Part shown: piece after piece, positions 7,580 to 9,893 of the stretch | How the letters are laid out: each line of letters opens with the position of its first letter | Numbering within the stretch: position 1 is the first letter of the stretch | NCBI GenBank assembly: GCA_021156385.1 | Contig: JAJNDL010000031.1 | Location: forward strand, 1-9,893 | Direction of reading: 5' to 3' | DNA: 9,893 bases | Source of the DNA: Moraxellaceae bacterium | GTDB lineage: Bacteria; Pseudomonadota; Gammaproteobacteria; Pseudomonadales; Moraxellaceae | Translations under genes and position numbers: made by a program | Notes under the pieces: generated by a model | What the model saw: only the letters and a program-made list of their open reading frames with translations | What the model was told of the DNA's origin: nothing | Databases searched by the model: none

Positions 7580-8650
7580 TTATTTGCCGGTGGCGGCGTA
7601 CTTCGCGACTTCGCTGTTGAAGTCGCCGATGCCCTTCATCGCACCGGCCGTGTAGGCGTTGCGGTCGATGGTGAAGGTGTATTCGGCGGACTCCGCCTGG
7701 ATCGCGCCGGCACCGGTCAGCATCGACAGGCCCTTGCTGAGCGCATTGGCCGCGGCCGGCGTGGTGTTGGCGGTCTTCACCAGCTCACCCGCCTTGGGCG
7801 AGATGTTGCCGACATAGCCCTTGGTGAACACGCCGGGCGCCTTGCTGCCGCCCATGCGGACCTTGGGCTTGCCCATCCAGGGCGCGGCCGCATAGTTCAG
7901 GTTCATGCCGGGCGCGGTGTTGATCTGCGCGGAGATGCGGTTGTAGCCGCTGGCGGTGGCACCCCACACCTGCGGCGCCACGATGGTGAAGGACGGGATG
8001 ACGACGGCGGCGTCTTCGAACTTGGGCTTGCCCCGGCTCATGAATTCGGAGAACACGCCGGTGAAGCCGATCTTGAACTGCTGCGCATCACTGGGCGCGG
8101 CCACGAGATAGGTGTCGCTGCTGCCCTGCGGGCTTTCCGTCGGGATGCCCCAGGTGGCGTCGGGCTTTTCGCGTGCGGCACCAGCCACGAAGTCGCGGTT
8201 CTTGATGTCGTCATAGGTCAGCACCGTGTAGCCGGAGGCGCGCAGCTTGGCGACGAAGTCGTCATAGGCCTGCTTGGCGATGGACTGGGCGAGGGCCTTG
8301 TCCAGGCCGACCACCTTGTACTTCGCGCTGGCTTTGACGGAGTTGGCGTTGCCGCCGGAAGCCATCTGCTGCAGCGCGCTGCCCTGCTTGGAGACGAAGA
8401 CCTTGCCCTGCACCAGCAGCTTCACATAAGCCGTCGGCACGACGACGGTCTTGTTGCCGTAGCTGTTCAGGTCCTCGACGTAGCCGCCCACCACTTCCAT
8501 CTTGCTGGCGGGCGCCGCGACGGCGGCAGGCTGCGCCGCTCCAGCCGTCAGGGAGGAGGTGCTGCTGGCGGACGGGTTGGCAAGACAGCCGCCCAGCATC
8601 AGCGCGGAAACGGAAGTGGAAAGCGCGAGCGCGAGCAGTTTTTTCTTCAT
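7580..8650 (-). CDS. Lipoprotein of unknown function
   Basis: The 356-residue product starts with a lipoprotein signal: MKKKLLALALSTSVSALM followed by lipobox L-G-G-C, with C22 the only cysteine and the predicted lipidated residue. Residue +2 is Leu, so the Asp inner-membrane retention signal is absent and outer-membrane sorting is likely. A Ser/Ala/Pro-rich tether (about 23-50) leads to a mixed alpha/beta body. This begins with VPTAYVKLLVQGKVFVS, then an alternating segment ending in YKVVGLDKALAQSIAKQAYDDFVAKLRASGYTVLTYDDI. I do not recognise a characterised family. ATG at 8650 is preferred, with AGGA about 10 nt upstream and a CAACAACA leader; the longer frame needs a TTG at 8674. It is monocistronic, with its own terminator. 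The HTH gene 258 bp upstream on the same strand may regulate it (inference). Confidence 0.85.
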   Translation of the reverse strand: MKKKLLALALSTSVSALMLGGCLANPSASSTSSLTAGAAQPAAVAAPASKMEVVGGYVEDLNSYGNKTVVVPTAYVKLLVQGKVFVSKQGSALQQMASGGNANSVKASAKYKVVGLDKALAQSIAKQAYDDFVAKLRASGYTVLTYDDIKNRDFVAGAAREKPDATWGIPTESPQGSSDTYLVAAPSDAQQFKIGFTGVFSEFMSRGKPKFEDAAVVIPSFTIVAPQVWGATASGYNRISAQINTAPGMNLNYAAAPWMGKPKVRMGGSKAPGVFTKGYVGNISPKAGELVKTANTTPAAANALSKGLSMLTGAGAIQAESAEYTFTIDRNAYTAGAMKGIGDFNSEVAKYAATGK

Positions 8651-8672
8651 TGTTGTTGATCCTGAAAGTAAC

Positions 8673-8688
8673 AACTAAGGGGCTAGTT
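8673..8688. promoter_or_regulatory. Dyad AACTA-N6-TAGTT upstream of the lipoprotein gene
   Basis: AACTA (8673-8677) and TAGTT (8684-8688) are inverted repeats around AGGGGC, 23-38 nt ahead of the lipoprotein start codon. The dyad includes one of only three CTAG tetranucleotides in the window and lies in an AT-rich patch that probably contains the promoter. It could be an operator site. Exact -10 and -35 boxes are not clear. Confidence 0.35.
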
Positions 8689-8869
8689 AAAAAGCATGAG
8701 CGGGAAATAAAGCCGGGCTCGCGGGTACCGCGATCGACGAAGCGCGCAGGCAAGAGGATGAGGCGCGTTGGCAGTTACCGGAAGAAAGGGCAGGGAGCCG
8801 GAGTTGCGGTGAGGTAGTGGTGCTGGGGTAGAGCAGAGAGGTGGGGCAGTGAAGGACGGATCATCGGCA

Positions 8870-8893
8870 ACCGGTAGCGTCCCTGCTTCCGGT
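8870..8893 (-). other. Imperfect hairpin downstream of the HTH gene
   Basis: ACCGG (8870-8874) pairs with CCGGT (8889-8893). After a T/T mismatch, AGC (8876-8878) pairs with GCT (8885-8887), with a 6-nt loop. It lies 15 nt after the stop of the leftward HTH gene. No U-tract follows, so termination here is uncertain and read-through into the lipoprotein gene is possible. Confidence 0.25.
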
Positions 8894-8908
8894 CGGTGTC
8901 CGCGTCGG

Positions 8909-9136
8909 TCAGACGAGGCCGCGGCGAACGGCTTCGACAGCCGCCTCGGCGCGTGAGGTGATGTGGAGCTTGCGATAGAGGTTTTTGATGTAGCTGGCAA
9001 CCGTGCTTTCGGCGAGGCCGAGGTGTCGTGCCGTGTCGGAAACTCGCATGCCTTTGCTGATGCAAGTCAGAACTTCTGTTTCCCTGCGTGAGAGTTCTAC
9101 GAATAGTGAAGTGGGCGGTGTCTCTTTAGATGCCAT
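8909..9136 (-). CDS. Stand-alone LuxR/GerE-type helix-turn-helix regulator
   Basis: This is a 75-residue protein consisting almost wholly of one LuxR-type DNA-binding domain. LSRRETEVLTCISKGM (15-30) is the first helix. SDTARHLGLAESTVASYIKNLYRKL (33-57) contains the scaffold and recognition helices. ITSRAEAAVEAVRRGLV closes the four-helix fold. There is no receiver or autoinducer-binding domain, and the 5' flank encodes none in another frame, so it does not look like a truncated response regulator. GerE of Bacillus shows that such a minimal protein can be a functional regulator. ATG at 9136 has AGGA about seven nt upstream. The gene lies upstream of the lipoprotein gene on the same strand and next to a large non-coding region. 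Its targets, and any signal it senses, are unknown. Confidence 0.88.
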   Translation of the reverse strand: MASKETPPTSLFVELSRRETEVLTCISKGMRVSDTARHLGLAESTVASYIKNLYRKLHITSRAEAAVEAVRRGLV

Positions 9137-9166
9137 GAGGCGGTCCTGCGCATAATGTCCGTGACT

Positions 9167-9196
9167 ACTAGTGGTGCGAAGTCTATGGAACTAGTG
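9167..9196. repeat. Two direct ACTAGTG repeats upstream of the HTH gene
   Basis: ACTAGTG occurs at 9167-9173 and 9190-9196, 23 bp apart. The first six bases of each (ACTAGT) are palindromic. They lie 31-60 bp upstream of the HTH start codon, where an autoregulatory operator would be expected. No protein can be assigned from sequence alone. Confidence 0.4.
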
Positions 9197-9209
9197 TAAC
9201 GGGCGTTAC
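9196..9209. promoter_or_regulatory. Inverted repeat GTAACG-GG-CGTTAC
   Basis: A perfect 6-bp inverted repeat with a 2-bp centre abuts the second ACTAGTG. It is followed by CCCC (9209-9212) and GGGG (9219-9222), which can pair around a 6-nt loop. It is a plausible operator half-turn dyad upstream of the HTH gene; the binding factor is unknown. Confidence 0.35.
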
Positions 9210-9295
9210 CCCGAAATAGGGGAAAACACTGACGGGCGGCAGGGTTTTCCTCAGTCCGGGCGTGATGGTCGCGATGAGCTTCTCCGCTTTTTGTA

Positions 9296-9318
9296 TGACT
9301 TTGAATTGGACAAAGTCA
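9296..9318. promoter_or_regulatory. Inverted repeat TGACTTTG-N7-CAAAGTCA
   Basis: This is a perfect 8-bp inverted repeat with a 7-bp spacer (AATTGGA), 23 bp in total, in the 49% GC part of the intergenic region. Its length and spacing suit a dimeric regulator. No T-run follows, so a terminator is unlikely. Confidence 0.45.
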
Positions 9319-9365
9319 CACGTCGATGCGGCGCGTCCTTTGCCGTGATTCGCAAAAAATGACAG

Positions 9366-9383
9366 AAATTGCGATCGCATTTT
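9366..9383. promoter_or_regulatory. Palindrome centred on TGCGATCGCA
   Basis: TGCGATCGCA (9370-9379) is a perfect 10-bp palindrome. After one T/T mismatch, AAA (9366-9368) pairs with TTT (9381-9383). A wider dyad also exists: CAAAAAATG (9353-9361) against CATTTTTG (9378-9385). The site could be an operator or a structural element in AT-rich DNA. Confidence 0.35.
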
Positions 9384-9488
9384 TGTGAGTGGCCGTTTTC
9401 CGGGAATTCGCATCGACACTTTTTTCAGAGCACCGGCATTCAAGACATTGCCGCGCACCTGATCGTCAATACGAAGCTCTTCTATTTA

Positions 9489-9516
9489 TTGAGCAGTCGC
9501 AACCCGAAAGTATGAA
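9489..9516 (+). promoter_or_regulatory. Candidate sigma-70-type promoter ahead of the GC-rich non-coding segment
   Basis: TTGAGC (9489-9494, 4/6 to -35) and TATGAA (9511-9516, 4/6 to -10) are separated by 16 nt. Transcription would begin near 9523. No open reading frame follows within about 320 nt, so the product would be an RNA or a long leader for the gene at 9846. Confidence 0.3.
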
Positions 9517-9547
9517 AGCGCCCAATCCGTGACTGTGCCTGGCAGAA

Positions 9548-9570
9548 GGCTCCGCAGAAGGTGCGGAGTC
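9548..9570. other. 9-bp hairpin in the GC-rich non-coding segment
   Basis: Bases 9548-9556 pair with 9562-9570 (seven perfect inner pairs CTCCGCA/TGCGGAG, one G.U, one outer G-C) around the loop GAAGG. No T-run follows. The 9-mer GCTCCGCAG in its left arm recurs at 9679-9687, where GCTCCG pairs with CGGAGC at 9664-9669. Confidence 0.4.
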
Positions 9571-9738
9571 GGAGGGCAATTGCCGGGCGCGCGGGTCAGA
9601 GCCTCTTGGGGTGAAACACCGGATGCTGCCGGGAGGTGTCAGGTACCGGGCGGTTCAGGCAGACGGAGCCGGACCTTTGCTCCGCAGTAGCGGACACCGG
9701 GCTCCGGGCTGGGCCGATGCCTGAAATGGACAAAAAGC

Positions 9739-9760
9739 GGGCGGAAATGGCTTCCAGCCC
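9739..9760 (+). other. Bulged hairpin, possible weak 3' end
   Basis: GGGC and GGAA (9739-9746) pair with TTCC (9752-9755) and GCCC (9757-9760), with one bulged A and a 5-nt loop. It follows CAAAAAG but only TT comes after it, so terminator function is doubtful. It lies just before the promoter of the right-edge gene. Confidence 0.25.
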
Positions 9761-9779
9761 TTACGCATCCCCCCGATTT

Positions 9780-9788
9780 TGGTAGATT
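9780..9788 (+). promoter_or_regulatory. Extended -10 promoter element of the right-edge gene
   Basis: TGGTAGATT fits TGnTATAAT with two mismatches in the hexamer (TAGATT) and matches the style of the nadA element (TGTTAGAAT). TTACGC (9761-9766), 16 nt upstream, is a poor -35 box. The start would be near 9795, giving a leader of about 50 nt. Confidence 0.45.
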
Positions 9789-9845
9789 ACGCCCCACTTT
9801 TGGCGCGGCTCACACTTTCTTCCGTGCCCCTGCTCAGGACTCAGC

Positions 9846-9893
9846 ATGTCTTCCGTCACGGACGAAAGCCCCGCCAAAACGGGCAATACGGCG
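9846..9893 (+). CDS. Start of an unidentified gene running off the right edge
   Basis: Only the first 16 codons are present (MSSVTDESPAKTGNTA), open to the window edge. The start is supported by AGGA at 9836-9839 six nt upstream and by an extended -10 about 60 bp upstream. The hydrophilic Ser/Thr/Ala-rich start does not look like a signal peptide. The product cannot be identified from so short a piece. The gene is divergent from the HTH gene across 709 bp. Confidence 0.6.
   Translation, partial: MSSVTDESPAKTGNTA

Larger units (their letters stand above)
9137..9845. other. 709-bp apparently non-coding region with dyads and hairpins
   Basis: No convincing gene lies between the leftward HTH gene and the rightward gene at 9846. 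By hand count 9301-9540 contains 117 G+C in 240 bases (49%), well below the coding regions. In contrast 9541-9600 contains 42 of 60 (70%). The left half holds several inverted repeats (9167-9222, 9296-9318, 9366-9383). The right half holds hairpins without a reading frame. It may contain promoters, operators and perhaps an RNA gene. Confidence 0.6.

Noticed and set aside
7443..7655. A 70-codon plus-strand frame with a hydrophobic start
   Set aside because: It runs through the intrinsic terminator and into the end of the lipoprotein gene, with no supporting ribosome binding site or motif.
6800..8659. A 619-codon plus-strand open frame running antisense across the second DUF4142 gene, the intergenic region and the lipoprotein gene
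   Set aside because: It crosses a strong terminator and a promoter region and has no recognisable motif. The genes on the opposite strand have signal peptides, ribosome binding sites and terminators.
8720..8732. Hairpin CGCGG-GTA-CCGCG as a terminator of the HTH gene
   Set aside because: It has only 5 bp with a 3-nt loop, about 180 nt after the stop codon and without an adjacent U-run. It could equally be part of the lipoprotein upstream region.
8683..9065. Minus-strand frames between the HTH and lipoprotein genes
   Set aside because: Their translations are low-complexity His/Pro/Arg-rich, and they overlap the HTH gene in another frame.
9196..9209. Considered as a GacA-type activating site for an Rsm-like RNA
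   Set aside because: The dyad is GTAACG-GG-CGTTAC, whereas the GacA site is TGTAAG-N6-CTTACA; both spacing and end bases differ.
9183..9458. A 91-codon minus-strand frame upstream of the HTH gene
   Set aside because: It would start with GTG without a Shine-Dalgarno site, has mixed third-position bases unlike the real genes, covers several dyads and shows no domain. It might have been a lost sensor domain of the HTH protein, but it does not resemble a receiver or PAS domain.

Overview
This window comes from a high-GC proteobacterial chromosome, most probably a gammaproteobacterium. The coding parts are strongly GC-biased at third positions, and the quinolinate synthase closely resembles pseudomonad-type NadA. 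I cannot place the organism below class level. Nothing marks a plasmid, phage or insertion sequence: no transposase, integrase, CRISPR array, tRNA or rRNA gene was recognised.

Left to right. (1) Positions 1-1400 (+) hold the 3' three quarters of an Atm1/HMT1-type ABC exporter, cut by the window edge. (2) A convergent gap of about 160 bp contains two stem-loops. (3) Positions 1560-4640 (-) encode PutA, the two-enzyme proline-to-glutamate oxidase, in its short form without the N-terminal DNA-binding domain. (4) A divergent 167-bp promoter region carries a 10-bp perfect palindrome over a possible putA -35 box and an extended -10 in front of nadA. (5) Positions 4808-5881 (+) encode NadA, the [4Fe-4S] quinolinate synthase of NAD synthesis. 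It is followed by two hairpins; the second is a strong bidirectional terminator with a UACG loop. (6) Positions 7306 down to 5990 (-) hold two tandem exported DUF4142-family proteins, apparently one transcription unit. (7) Positions 7580-8650 (-) encode a lipoprotein of unknown function with its own terminator. (8) Positions 8909-9136 (-) encode a stand-alone 75-residue LuxR/GerE-type helix-turn-helix protein. (9) Positions 9137-9845 appear to be non-coding. The left part (9301-9540) is 49% GC by hand count and rich in dyads. The right part (about 9541-9760) is GC-rich and hairpin-rich. (10) Positions 9846-9893 (+) hold the first 16 codons of a gene that leaves the window.

The left half is ordinary metabolism: export of thiol or metal conjugates, proline catabolism and NAD synthesis, with no evidence that these genes are co-regulated. 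The right half, from about 6 kb onward, looks like cell-envelope and regulatory accessory sequence. Its most interesting part is the orphan HTH gene. The only three CTAG tetranucleotides in the whole window lie in the upstream regions of that gene and of the neighbouring lipoprotein gene, which suggests (but does not show) a small regulator/lipoprotein circuit. I do not see a clearly new biological system. The best candidates for a second look are this circuit and the structured non-coding segment to its right.
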